Of a stretch of DNA of 14,106 bases, positions 7,180 to 14,106 are shown piece by piece (within the stretch, counting starts at the first letter, position 1; the number at the start of each line of letters is the position of its first letter). The translations under genes and the position numbers were made by a program. The stretch lies in assembly GCA_017507285.1 (NCBI GenBank), contig JAFWBF010000107.1, positions 1-14,106 on the forward strand, read 5' to 3'. The notes under the pieces are model-generated. The model did not search any database. It saw only the letters and a list, made by a program, of their open reading frames with translations, and was not told the origin of the DNA. The DNA is from Bacteroidales bacterium. GTDB lineage: Bacteria; Bacteroidota; Bacteroidia; Bacteroidales; P3.

Positions 7180-8466
7180 ATGAATATACTAATTTTAGGC
7201 TCGGGAGGTAGAGAACATGCTATTGCTCACAAAATATCACAAAGCAACAAAACATCTCGGCTGTTTATCGCTCCCGGCAATGCAGGAACACTAAACTGTG
7301 GCACAAACGTAAATATCAAGAACGAAGACTTTGAAGCTATAAAAACTTTTGTATTGGAAAACTCTATCAATATGGTTGTGGTGGGACCCGAAGCGCCACT
7401 GGTTGGCGGAATAGTAGATTTCTTCAAAAACGACCCTTTGCTACGCAACATAGCTATAATCGGGCCATCAAAACAAGGTGCCGAACTTGAAGGTAGCAAA
7501 GATTATGCCAAAGCATTTATGAGCAAATATAATATTCCCACAGCACGTTATAATACTTTCTGTAAAGATAATATTGCCCAAGGAATAGAATTTCTTCGCA
7601 CCCTAAAACCACCTTACGTACTTAAAGCCAATGGCTTGGCCGCCGGAAAGGGAGTACTTATTTTAGACTCGCTCGAGGAAGCTGAAAAAGAGCTGAAAGA
7701 AATGCTCGAGAATGCAAAATTTGGCAACGCTTCAAATAAAGTGTTGATTGAAGAATATCTTAAAGGTATAGAACTATCGGTATTTGTCCTTACAGATGGC
7801 CAAAACTACAAAATACTACCAGAAGCCAAAGATTATAAAAGAATTGGCGAGGGAGATAGCGGACTGAATACCGGAGGCATGGGTTCTGTATCTCCTGTAC
7901 CATTTGCCAACAAAGATTTTATGCAAAAAGTTGAAGAAAGAATCATAATCCCTACCATAAACGGACTCAGAAACGAAAACATCGACTACAAGGGTTTTAT
8001 ATTCATCGGACTTATGAATGTTGATAGCAATCCATACGTTATAGAATATAACGTCAGAATGGGCGACCCCGAAACAGAATCGGTATTTCCTCGCATTGAG
8101 TCTGATGTAGTAGAATTATTTGAACACACCTTTGCAGGAACATTAAACAACGTAGAACTAAAAATAACCAAGCAATCAGCCGCTTGCATAATGATAGTTG
8201 CCAAAGGATACCCCGAAAACTACCCTAAAGGAGATGTGATTGAAGGCATCAACAATGTAACCGACAGCCTAGTATTCCACGCAGGAACCTCAAAAAACAC
8301 AAAAAATGAAACTATTACAAATGGGGGGCGCGTAATATGCGTTACATCATTGGCCAACACGCTAGAAGTCGCACTTGCAAAGAGCTACCAATCAGCAGAA
8401 AAAATCCAATGGAAAAACAAATATTTCCGCAGAGATATCGGAAAAGATGTTTTGACAAACGAATAA
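7180..8466 (+). CDS. purD: Phosphoribosylamine-glycine ligase (GAR synthetase)
   Basis: The protein has 428 residues, the usual full length for PurD. It joins 5-phosphoribosylamine to glycine using ATP, the second step of de novo purine synthesis, in the cytoplasm. Visible motifs: N-terminal MNILILGSGGREHA (1-14), VVVGPEAPLVGG (66-77), the ATP-grasp loop KANGLAAGKGV (149-159), LNTGGMGSVSPVP (229-241), NVRMGDPETES (291-301) for metal and nucleotide binding, and the C-terminal RRDIGKDV (417-424). Residue 151 is Asn where many PurD proteins have Asp (KADGLAAGKGV), a conservative change in an otherwise intact motif. A run of six G (8323-8328) encodes Gly-Gly in the C-terminal domain. It is the second gene of the lipoprotein unit and is followed by a strong hairpin. 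Confidence 0.97.
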   Translation: MNILILGSGGREHAIAHKISQSNKTSRLFIAPGNAGTLNCGTNVNIKNEDFEAIKTFVLENSINMVVVGPEAPLVGGIVDFFKNDPLLRNIAIIGPSKQGAELEGSKDYAKAFMSKYNIPTARYNTFCKDNIAQGIEFLRTLKPPYVLKANGLAAGKGVLILDSLEEAEKELKEMLENAKFGNASNKVLIEEYLKGIELSVFVLTDGQNYKILPEAKDYKRIGEGDSGLNTGGMGSVSPVPFANKDFMQKVEERIIIPTINGLRNENIDYKGFIFIGLMNVDSNPYVIEYNVRMGDPETESVFPRIESDVVELFEHTFAGTLNNVELKITKQSAACIMIVAKGYPENYPKGDVIEGINNVTDSLVFHAGTSKNTKNETITNGGRVICVTSLANTLEVALAKSYQSAEKIQWKNKYFRRDIGKDVLTNE

Positions 8467-8510
8467 ATTGAAACTAAGTCTAGTTTAATACCAAATTAAT
8501 CCACAAGAAC

Positions 8511-8542
8511 AATAGGGCTGAACCAAGATATTCAGCCCTATT
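8511..8542 (+). terminator. Intrinsic terminator after purD
   Basis: A perfect 12-base-pair stem, AATAGGGCTGAA (8511-8522) with TTCAGCCCTATT (8531-8542), has an 8-base loop and lies 44 bases after the purD stop codon. The T-rich flank (TTTATT) is modest but present. It separates the purD unit from the ATP synthase promoter. Confidence 0.75.
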
Positions 8543-8694
8543 TATTCACAATCTATATCTATTTGCCTAATATTTTTAGTACAAAATTCAGTATATGTAC
8601 AGCCATTTTTGTGATATGTTTCCAAATATCAAAAACAATAATTTTTTCACCTTTTCCAAGTTTCTGATTTAGCCATTATTAGAAATAAATAGCC

Positions 8695-8712
8695 AAAAAA
8701 AATATTTTTTTT
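8695..8712. repeat. 18-base A/T palindrome upstream of the atp promoter
   Basis: Eight A, then TA, then eight T form a perfect palindrome centred about 44 bases upstream of the -7 element at 8748. The position suits an UP-element-like or bent-DNA promoter enhancer. The role is inferred from position and A-tract content. Confidence 0.5.
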
Positions 8713-8747
8713 CTTCAAAAAAAGTAGGACAGATAAAATATTTTTCC

Positions 8748-8755
8748 TAAATTTG
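8748..8755 (+). promoter_or_regulatory. Promoter (-7 element) of the atpEFHAG operon
   Basis: TAAATTTG matches TAnnTTTG exactly and is identical to the -7 box of the large surface-protein gene. No TTTG occurs at the usual -33 spacing (the sequence there is GTAG), so the upstream A/T tracts may compensate. A second, poorer candidate is TAGGATTG at 8764-8771. Confidence 0.5.
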
Positions 8756-8836
8756 CGACTTGATAGGATTGCGGAAACTATTGAAAAAACGCACCTAAAC
8801 ATAACGTAATTAACAACATAAATAAATATTTATATT

Positions 8837-9097
8837 ATGTCAACATTATTAATAGTATTACAAGCAGTGGCAGATTTTGCCGCATTTGGAAAAATGGGAG
8901 CTGCTATAGGAGCTGGATTAGCAACGCTAGGAGCTGGATTAGGTATCGGAAATATTGGTAAAAGTGCAATGGAAGCAATTGCACGCCAACCTGAAGCTAC
9001 AGGCGATATTCGCTCAAACATGATTATTGCAGGTGCACTAGTAGAAGGTGTTGCTTTCTTTGCATGCGTTATTTGTATGCTTATCGTGTTTATGTAA
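8837..9097 (+). CDS. atpE: ATP synthase Fo subunit c
   Basis: The protein has 86 residues, normal for the family. It forms the membrane rotor ring that carries protons through Fo. The two-helix hairpin is clear: the glycine-rich first helix (GAAIGAGLATLGAGLGIGNI, 21-40), the polar loop with the ARQPE signature (49-53), and the second helix with the ion-binding carboxylate Glu70 in AGALVEGVAFF. Gly and Val follow Glu70 rather than the Ser/Thr pair of sodium-binding rings, which suggests proton coupling. It is first in the operon, without atpB upstream, and is followed 8 bases later by a terminator-like hairpin, so its mRNA may be more abundant than that of the downstream genes. Confidence 0.97.
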   Translation: MSTLLIVLQAVADFAAFGKMGAAIGAGLATLGAGLGIGNIGKSAMEAIARQPEATGDIRSNMIIAGALVEGVAFFACVICMLIVFM

Positions 9098-9104
9098 AAA
9101 AGAT

Positions 9105-9143
9105 CAAGGGGATTAGACGATTGGTCCAAGCCCCTTGTTTTTT
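9105..9143 (+). terminator. Terminator-like hairpin between atpE and atpF (possible attenuator)
   Basis: CAAGGGG (9105-9111) pairs with CCCCTTG (9131-9137), and six T follow directly (9138-9143). The 19-base loop contains TTGG and CCAA segments that can pair internally. A smaller alternative hairpin, CAAG (9127-9130) with CTTG (9134-9137), also ends at the T tract. The element lies inside an otherwise continuous operon, with no promoter-like sequence seen after it, so partial termination or 3'-end protection of an atpE mRNA is the likely role. That would fit the high copy number of subunit c. Confidence 0.65.
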
Positions 9144-9179
9144 GTTGATAATAAGAAAAATATAAAATATAAATATAAG

Positions 9180-9680
9180 ATGGATAGTGCATTGATTAAC
9201 CCAGGTTTGGGCGTTATATTTTGGATGGTAGTTTCATTTGGCATTTTGGTATTCATACTGCTTAAATTTGGTTGGCCCATAGTGCTCAAGGCGTTGGATG
9301 AGCGAGAGACAGCTATTAATGATGCTTTATCAGCTGCCGACAAAGCTAAAGAAGAAATGAAACAGCTAAAAGCCAGCAACGAAGAGTTACTACGGGAAGC
9401 TAAGATAGAACGCGATGAAATGCTTAAAAATGCAAGACTTACAAGCGAAAAAATAATAGAAGATTCTAAACTGAAGGCAACAGAAGAAGCTGACAGAATT
9501 GTGGAACTTGCACGTCAAAGTATCGAATACGAAAAAATGGAAGCTTTGCACGAATTAAAAAATCAAATAGCTACTCTTTCGATAGAAATAGCCGAAAAGC
9601 TTTTGAAACAAGAACTGACAGACAAGGAAAAAGCAAGTTCTTTTATCAGGCAAGAATTAGAAAACGTAAATTTGAAGTAA
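9180..9680 (+). CDS. atpF: ATP synthase Fo subunit b
   Basis: The protein has 166 residues. It is the peripheral stalk that holds F1 still against the rotor. A single N-terminal membrane helix (about 10-32, including VIFWMVVSFGILVFILLKFG) is followed by a long charged helix (about 36-150) of coiled-coil type, with ALDERETAINDALSAADKAK at its start. I chose the ATG at 9180 (MDSALINPG) because family members begin this way just before the membrane helix. An in-frame ATG at 9135 would add 15 residues but overlaps the hairpin stem. The gene lies 19 bases before atpH. Its product pairs with the delta subunit encoded next. Confidence 0.95.
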   Translation: MDSALINPGLGVIFWMVVSFGILVFILLKFGWPIVLKALDERETAINDALSAADKAKEEMKQLKASNEELLREAKIERDEMLKNARLTSEKIIEDSKLKATEEADRIVELARQSIEYEKMEALHELKNQIATLSIEIAEKLLKQELTDKEKASSFIRQELENVNLK

Positions 9681-9699
9681 ACCGCAACTATAATATTCC

Positions 9700-10257
9700 G
9701 TGGAAAATTACAGAATAAATATCAATTATGCCAAGTCTTTGTTTTTGTTGGCAACAGATACAAACAAGTTGGATATTGTGTTTGGCGACATGAAATTAAT
9801 CAACGAAGTATGTACTGAAAACCACATTTTAAACGTAGTTTTTGCCAATCCAACCATAAAAGATACAAAGAAGGTAGCTATAGCGAACGATTTGTTTACA
9901 GGCAAAGTGAACGAGCTAACATTGTTATTTGTAAACTTTGTCATACGTAAACGCAGAGCAATAAATCTGAAAGGCATAGCCAATGCATATATGGATATCT
10001 ACCGCAAAAACAAGAACATAGTACTTTCCGAACTTCGTACTGCAATAGATGTTGACGATGAAACGAGAGTACTTATTTCTAAAATTATAGGCGAATATAC
10101 TCATAAAGAAGTTGAACTCAATACCATAACAGACAATCGCATGTTGGGCGGTTTTTGTATGACATTTGACAACAATCTATACGACGCACGCTTGCGCACC
10201 AAAATTGCAGAACTGCGTAAAGAGTTTAGCAAAAATATATACGAAAAAGGAATATAG
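9700..10257 (+). CDS. atpH: ATP synthase F1 subunit delta, GTG start
   Basis: The protein has 185 residues, the usual length. Delta sits on top of F1 and links alpha to the b stalk. The N-terminal helical domain begins NYRININYAKSLF, the counterpart of the YAxALF motif of the family. The C-terminal domain has the conserved pattern GGFCMTFDNNLYDARLRTKI (150-169). The start codon is GTG at 9700. No in-frame ATG occurs until residue 31, which would remove the conserved N terminus. The gaps are 19 bases from atpF and 27 bases to atpA, consistent with one transcript. The sequence is diverged, as is normal for this subunit. Confidence 0.93.
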   Translation: MENYRININYAKSLFLLATDTNKLDIVFGDMKLINEVCTENHILNVVFANPTIKDTKKVAIANDLFTGKVNELTLLFVNFVIRKRRAINLKGIANAYMDIYRKNKNIVLSELRTAIDVDDETRVLISKIIGEYTHKEVELNTITDNRMLGGFCMTFDNNLYDARLRTKIAELRKEFSKNIYEKGI

Positions 10258-10284
10258 TAAGAAATAAATATAAAACATATAACA

Positions 10285-11868
10285 ATGGCAGAAATAAAAC
10301 CCGCTGAAGTTTCGGCGATACTAAAAAAACAATTGGCTGATGTTGATTTAAACGTAGAATTAGAAGAGATAGGTACAGTTCTTACAGTAGGAGACGGTAT
10401 CGCTCGTGTATATGGTTTAAACAATGCCCAATCGGGAGAATTGGTTGAATTTGCTACAGGCGAACAAGGAATTGTTCAAAATTTGGAAGAAGACAACGTT
10501 GGTGTTGTAATGTTGGCAGAATCCAAATCAATAAACGAAGGTGATATAGTAAAACGTACACGACGTATAGCCTCGGTAAAAGTAAGTGAAACTATGGTTG
10601 GTCGTGTTATCAATACGATAGGTCAGCCTGTTGATGGAAAAGGACCCATTGATGGCGAAATGATAGAAATGCCGCTGGAACGAAAAGCTCCAGGAGTTAT
10701 ATATCGCCAACCCGTTGAAGAACCATTACAAACCGGTATCAAAGCCATCGACTCTATGATTCCTATCGGACGAGGACAACGTGAACTTATAATTGGCGAC
10801 CGCCAAACGGGGAAAACTGCTATTGCTATTGATACCATCATTAATCAGAAAAGTTTTTATGATGCAGGCAATCCTGTATATTGTATATATGTAGCATGTG
10901 GACAGAAAGGTTCTACTGTAGCCAACTTGGTAAAGACATTGGAAGAAAAAGGTGCTATGGCTTACACCATAGTAGTAGTGGCTACAGCATCTGACCCTGC
11001 CGCGATGCAATTCTATGCACCGTTTACAGGTGCTGCCATTGGCGAATACTTCCGCGATACAGGACGTCATGCATTGGTTATATATGACGATTTGAGCAAG
11101 CAAGCTGTTGCATACCGCGAAGTGTCGTTATTACTTCGTCGCCCACCGGGACGTGAAGCATATCCTGGTGATGTGTTCTACCTACACTCACGCTTATTGG
11201 AACGCGCTGCAAAAATTATCAAATCAGATTCCATAGCTGCCAATATGAACGACCTTCCCGAATCGTTGAAAGGTAAAGTTCGTGGAGGAGGATCTCTTAC
11301 GGCATTGCCTATAATCGAAACACAAGCAGGCGACGTATCGGCATACATACCTACAAACGTTATATCTATCACAGATGGACAGATATTTTTGGAAACCAAC
11401 TTATTCAACTCCGGTGTCCGTCCTGCTATCAATGTAGGTATATCGGTATCACGTGTGGGCGGTAAGGCACAAATCAAGTCAATGAAAAAAATTGCAGGAA
11501 CACTTAAGTTGGATCAAGCACAATACCGCGAATTGGAAGCTTTTTCTAAATTTGGTTCCGACCTTGATGCTGCAACCAAAGCCGTATTGGACAAAGGAGC
11601 ACGCAATGTGGAAATACTCAAACAGCCCCAATATACCCCAATGAAAGTTGAAGAACAAATAGCTATCATATATTGTGGTATCAACGGTTTGCTTATGAAT
11701 GTTCCAATCAATAAGATTAGCAATTTCGAAGCTGAATACATCTTCTGTATGCGTGATAACCACTCCGAAGTACTGGAAAATCTAAAGAATGGCAAACTGC
11801 TGGACGAAGATTTGAATGTGCTACGAAGTGTTGCCACCGATCTTGCACAGAAATATAGCAACAAATAG
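10285..11868 (+). CDS. atpA: ATP synthase F1 subunit alpha
   Basis: The protein has 527 residues, full length. Three copies alternate with beta in the F1 head; alpha binds nucleotide non-catalytically and supplies the arginine finger. Visible features: the N-terminal beta-barrel domain (about 25-95), the Walker A loop GDRQTGKT (171-178), the Walker B region ALVIYDDLSKQ (263-273), LRRPPGREAYPGD (284-296), and the family signature PAINVGISVSRVGG (380-393) with Arg390 as the arginine finger. The C-terminal helical domain follows (about 400-527). The sequence is intact and strongly conserved. The beta gene atpD, its catalytic partner, is not in this window. Confidence 0.98.
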   Translation: MAEIKPAEVSAILKKQLADVDLNVELEEIGTVLTVGDGIARVYGLNNAQSGELVEFATGEQGIVQNLEEDNVGVVMLAESKSINEGDIVKRTRRIASVKVSETMVGRVINTIGQPVDGKGPIDGEMIEMPLERKAPGVIYRQPVEEPLQTGIKAIDSMIPIGRGQRELIIGDRQTGKTAIAIDTIINQKSFYDAGNPVYCIYVACGQKGSTVANLVKTLEEKGAMAYTIVVVATASDPAAMQFYAPFTGAAIGEYFRDTGRHALVIYDDLSKQAVAYREVSLLLRRPPGREAYPGDVFYLHSRLLERAAKIIKSDSIAANMNDLPESLKGKVRGGGSLTALPIIETQAGDVSAYIPTNVISITDGQIFLETNLFNSGVRPAINVGISVSRVGGKAQIKSMKKIAGTLKLDQAQYRELEAFSKFGSDLDAATKAVLDKGARNVEILKQPQYTPMKVEEQIAIIYCGINGLLMNVPINKISNFEAEYIFCMRDNHSEVLENLKNGKLLDEDLNVLRSVATDLAQKYSNK

Positions 11869-11900
11869 CAATATTCCTACAAAACCAATATAATAAAACA

Positions 11901-12779
11901 ATGGGAAATTTAAAGGAAGTTCGAACACGCATAGCATCAATAAGCTCTAATCAGAAGATTACATCTGCTATGAAGATGGTATCTGCAGCAAAATTTCGTA
12001 GGGCACAAAATGCCATACTTACAATGCGCCCATATGCCGAGAAACTTAGCGAGATTATAAGTGATATTGATGTTGCAGATGGAATGGATACTCCCTACCA
12101 CCAAGTGAGAAAAACCGAAAAAGTACTATTGGTGGTAATAGCTTCCAACAAAGGATTGTGCGGTGCATTCAATTCCAACATCATAAAAGAAGCCAACAAA
12201 CGTATTGACTACTATCTGCAATCAAATGATAATATCTCACTAAGTTTGATAACTATTGGAAAACGTTCGACGGATTTCTTCTCCAAAAGGACATCATTTG
12301 TTACGGACTCGTACATAGAAATATTGGATAAGCCGGGCTTTGATGCTATATCAGAGGTGGCCGAAACAATAATGAAACGCTTTTGCGAGAAGAAATATGA
12401 CAAAGTGGAATTGATATACAACCGATTCAAAAATTCGTTGACACAGATTGTATCTGTTGAACAATTCCTACCCATACTTACAAACAACGATATCAAAGAG
12501 CAACAATCAAATATACAAAACGATTACATATATGAGCCGGATAAAAAGAGTATATTATGCGAAATGATTCCCTTATCACTACGCTCACAGTTTTATAGAG
12601 TGGTTTTGGACTCGTTAGCTTCAGAACATGGAGCGCGTATGACTGCTATGCAAAAAGCCACCGACAATGCCACAGAGCTACTCAAAGAACTGAAACTAAC
12701 ATACAACAAAGCTCGCCAAACATCTATAACCAACGAGATTATAGAAATAGTAAGTGGTGCTGAAGCATTGAATGGATGA
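11901..12779 (+). CDS. atpG: ATP synthase F1 subunit gamma
   Basis: The protein has 292 residues, normal length. Gamma is the central shaft that couples c-ring rotation to catalysis in the alpha/beta head. The N-terminal helix MGNLKEVRTRIASISSNQKI and SAMKMVSAAKFRRAQ (22-36), the SNKGLCGAFNSNI segment (82-94), and the C-terminal helix SEHGARMTAMQKATDNA (241-257) to NEIIEIVSGAEAL (278-290) are all typical. The N- and C-terminal helices form the coiled coil of the shaft. It is the last gene of the operon and is followed by a strong terminator. Confidence 0.97.
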   Translation: MGNLKEVRTRIASISSNQKITSAMKMVSAAKFRRAQNAILTMRPYAEKLSEIISDIDVADGMDTPYHQVRKTEKVLLVVIASNKGLCGAFNSNIIKEANKRIDYYLQSNDNISLSLITIGKRSTDFFSKRTSFVTDSYIEILDKPGFDAISEVAETIMKRFCEKKYDKVELIYNRFKNSLTQIVSVEQFLPILTNNDIKEQQSNIQNDYIYEPDKKSILCEMIPLSLRSQFYRVVLDSLASEHGARMTAMQKATDNATELLKELKLTYNKARQTSITNEIIEIVSGAEALNG

Positions 12780-12808
12780 TATTAATTCGTATAAAAATTG
12801 ATTTATAT

Positions 12809-12840
12809 AAGCCGAAATCGATATGCATTTCGGCTTTTTT
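12809..12840 (+). terminator. Intrinsic terminator after atpG
   Basis: AAGCCGAAAT (12809-12818) pairs perfectly with ATTTCGGCTT (12827-12836) across an 8-base loop, and the stem runs into a T tract ending at 12840. This is a textbook intrinsic terminator, 29 bases after the atpG stop codon. Only 14 bases separate its end from the ATG of the next gene, with no room for a full promoter between them. Confidence 0.88.
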
Positions 12841-12854
12841 AATTAGAATAAAAT

Positions 12855-14105
12855 ATGACAATGATAAAAAACTACTTCAACAAACTATCCACACTACAAG
12901 CAATCGAGTATGTGCTACTAATAGTATTGGCATTCGTAATACCAATAAGTTGGCAATTGGCTTCAAAAATTACTACCCTATTGGTTTTAATGATTCCAAT
13001 ACGCATGATAGCAGAAAGGAACAAACGCAACAATACCACCGGAAATAAAAAGCTGTTCTTTATATTTACCGTTACATATCTACTATATGGAATAAGTATG
13101 CTCTACACATCAAACATAACCGAAGGATGGCAGAATATGGAGAAAAAACTTTCATTTATCATATTTCCTCTTTTCTTCTTGCTATCAGACCTAAGCTATC
13201 TCTCTTCCAAACACACTAAGACTATATTTTATAGCTTTATGGCCGGATTACTATCATTTATAGCTGGCAATTTAGGCTGGGGATTGTTCGATTATATAGT
13301 ACTTGAGGCACCTTTACAACGCCTACTTGGTTGGGAAATAACCAAGATACACCCCATACATCACACATATATAGCTATGTACTGTTGTTTCGGTATAGCA
13401 TATTGCTTTATAGAACTGTTTGAAAACAAAAGTAAATCAATCTTTTGCACTGCATTTCTTGTTGCTACAACTATAACCTCTACCCTATTTGTTGTACTAG
13501 TCGAATCGCGGGCAGGAATACTATGCATGATACTTCTGTATGCTTTGCTATTTGTATGGCTGTTTTTGGTAAAAAAACAACGCCGTACCACCATAATGGC
13601 AGGCTGTAGCTTGGTGGCTTTGGTAGTAATGTTCTTTATATTGTTTCCAAGCGGATGGCAACGCATTGTAAAAACACAACAAACCCTATCATCCAATACC
13701 GAAGATATACGCATAACGCTATTACGAGCCGGAATAGATGTGGCAACAGAAAATTGGATTGTAGGCGCAGGTATAGGCGACCGCAACGATGTGCTTGTAA
13801 AACATTACGAGAAAAACAATCTACCTTGTGGCGACCTAAACTCGCACAACCAATTTATTGATACTACTATAAGTATTGGAATATTAGGCCTGCTATCATT
13901 GCTTACCTATTTCATTGTTCCCATAGTACTATCCATAAAAAACAAGCAATGGAACTTCGCTTTTTTACTTTTTCTGTTTATGATAGCGTTCAACTCTGTA
14001 TTTGAAGCTGTGTTTGAATCACAAACAGGAATATTGTTTTTCAACTTCATATTCTGCATGTTTTTCTTCTCGGCCTTTGTTCAAAAGCAAGATAAAGTAC
14101 AATAA
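12855..14105 (+). CDS. O-antigen ligase / polymerase family membrane protein (Wzy_C type)
   Basis: The protein has 416 residues and the gene is complete, its stop codon ending one base before the window edge. It is a polytopic inner-membrane protein with about ten or more hydrophobic segments. The family pattern is visible: VESRAGIL (216-223) at the end of a membrane helix, a periplasmic stretch with DIRITLLRAG (284-293), WIVGAGIGD (301-309), and SHNQFIDTTISIGILGLL (330-347), then FEAVFESQTGILFF (383-396). These proteins attach O-antigen to lipid A-core, or polymerise or attach other glycans; ligase and polymerase cannot be told apart here. In Bacteroidota, relatives may glycosylate surface proteins or build A-LPS. 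No glycan-synthesis neighbours are visible. Transcription must start inside or before atpG, or read through the terminator. Confidence 0.85.
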   Translation: MTMIKNYFNKLSTLQAIEYVLLIVLAFVIPISWQLASKITTLLVLMIPIRMIAERNKRNNTTGNKKLFFIFTVTYLLYGISMLYTSNITEGWQNMEKKLSFIIFPLFFLLSDLSYLSSKHTKTIFYSFMAGLLSFIAGNLGWGLFDYIVLEAPLQRLLGWEITKIHPIHHTYIAMYCCFGIAYCFIELFENKSKSIFCTAFLVATTITSTLFVVLVESRAGILCMILLYALLFVWLFLVKKQRRTTIMAGCSLVALVVMFFILFPSGWQRIVKTQQTLSSNTEDIRITLLRAGIDVATENWIVGAGIGDRNDVLVKHYEKNNLPCGDLNSHNQFIDTTISIGILGLLSLLTYFIVPIVLSIKNKQWNFAFLLFLFMIAFNSVFEAVFESQTGILFFNFIFCMFFFSAFVQKQDKVQ

Positions 14106-14106
14106 A

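Larger units (their letters stand above)
8543..8836. other. AT-rich region upstream of atpE
   Basis: Between the purD terminator and the atpE start there is no gene. The stretch holds a weak 6-base-pair hairpin (TGATAT 8612-8617 with ATATCA 8626-8631), an 18-base A/T palindrome and a -7 promoter element, the last two annotated separately. The predicted atpE leader is about 75 bases. No riboswitch or structured RNA was recognised in it. Confidence 0.5.

Noticed and set aside
8323..8328. Six-G tract in purD as a phase-variation switch
   Set aside because: Six bases is short for slippage, the gene is a housekeeping enzyme, and the tract simply encodes Gly-Gly.
8612..8631. Hairpin TGATAT/ATATCA as a second terminator or small RNA
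   Set aside because: The 6-base-pair AT stem is too weak and has no adjacent T tract or promoter.
9135..9179. 15-residue N-terminal extension of atpF
   Set aside because: The in-frame ATG at 9135 lies inside the terminator stem and encodes a Lys/Tyr-rich stretch not typical of subunit b. MDSALINPG from 9180 matches the family.
10101..11932. Several minus-strand open frames across atpH, atpA and the start of atpG
   Set aside because: They are shadows of strongly conserved ATP synthase genes and carry no motifs of their own.
12776..13048. 90-codon plus-strand frame overlapping the end of atpG, the terminator and the ligase start
   Set aside because: It reads through the terminator hairpin and overlaps two better genes in other frames. 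Its sequence shows no domain or coding pattern.

Overview
The window reads as ordinary chromosomal DNA from an AT-rich member of the Bacteroidota, most likely a Bacteroidales relative. Three things point there: promoter elements of the Bacteroidetes type (TAnnTTTG at -7, with TTTG about 20 bases upstream where it can be seen), weak or absent Shine-Dalgarno sequences before most genes, and ATP synthase subunits, PurD and a large secreted repeat protein whose sequences look like those of this phylum. The standard genetic code fits all genes. No tRNA, rRNA, CRISPR array, insertion sequence or integrase is visible.

Left part (1-4647, minus strand): one huge open reading frame, at least 1549 codons without a stop, runs off the left edge. 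It encodes an exported multidomain surface or secreted protein: signal peptide, jelly-roll domains, CARDB-type beta-sandwiches, a right-handed beta-helix, an Ig-like module and a lamin-tail domain. It has a near-consensus promoter. A divergent spacer of 920 bases (4648-5567) follows. It holds an A/T hairpin in the leader of the large gene, a degenerate 22-base tandem repeat and a 10-base inverted repeat.

Middle part (5568-8466, plus strand): a small lysine/arginine-rich protein with a C-terminal membrane anchor and a repeated FNYxPRF motif, of unknown function; then a TPR lipoprotein with its own promoter, followed 28 bases later by purD (purine biosynthesis). A strong hairpin terminator ends this unit.

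Right part (8748-14105, plus strand): a promoter precedes atpE-atpF-atpH-atpA-atpG, encoding the c, b, delta, alpha and gamma subunits of the F1Fo ATP synthase. The genes for subunits a, beta and epsilon (atpB, atpD, atpC) are not here, so the synthase is encoded in at least two places. A terminator-like hairpin lies between atpE and atpF and could raise the level of c-subunit mRNA over the rest. A strong terminator closes the operon after atpG, and 14 bases after its T tract an O-antigen ligase/polymerase family membrane protein begins.

I found no convincing new defence, mobile or biosynthetic system. The points most worth a second look are the atpE/atpF attenuator, the split ATP synthase locus, the 22-base degenerate repeat, the FNYxPRF membrane protein, and the architecture of the giant surface protein.
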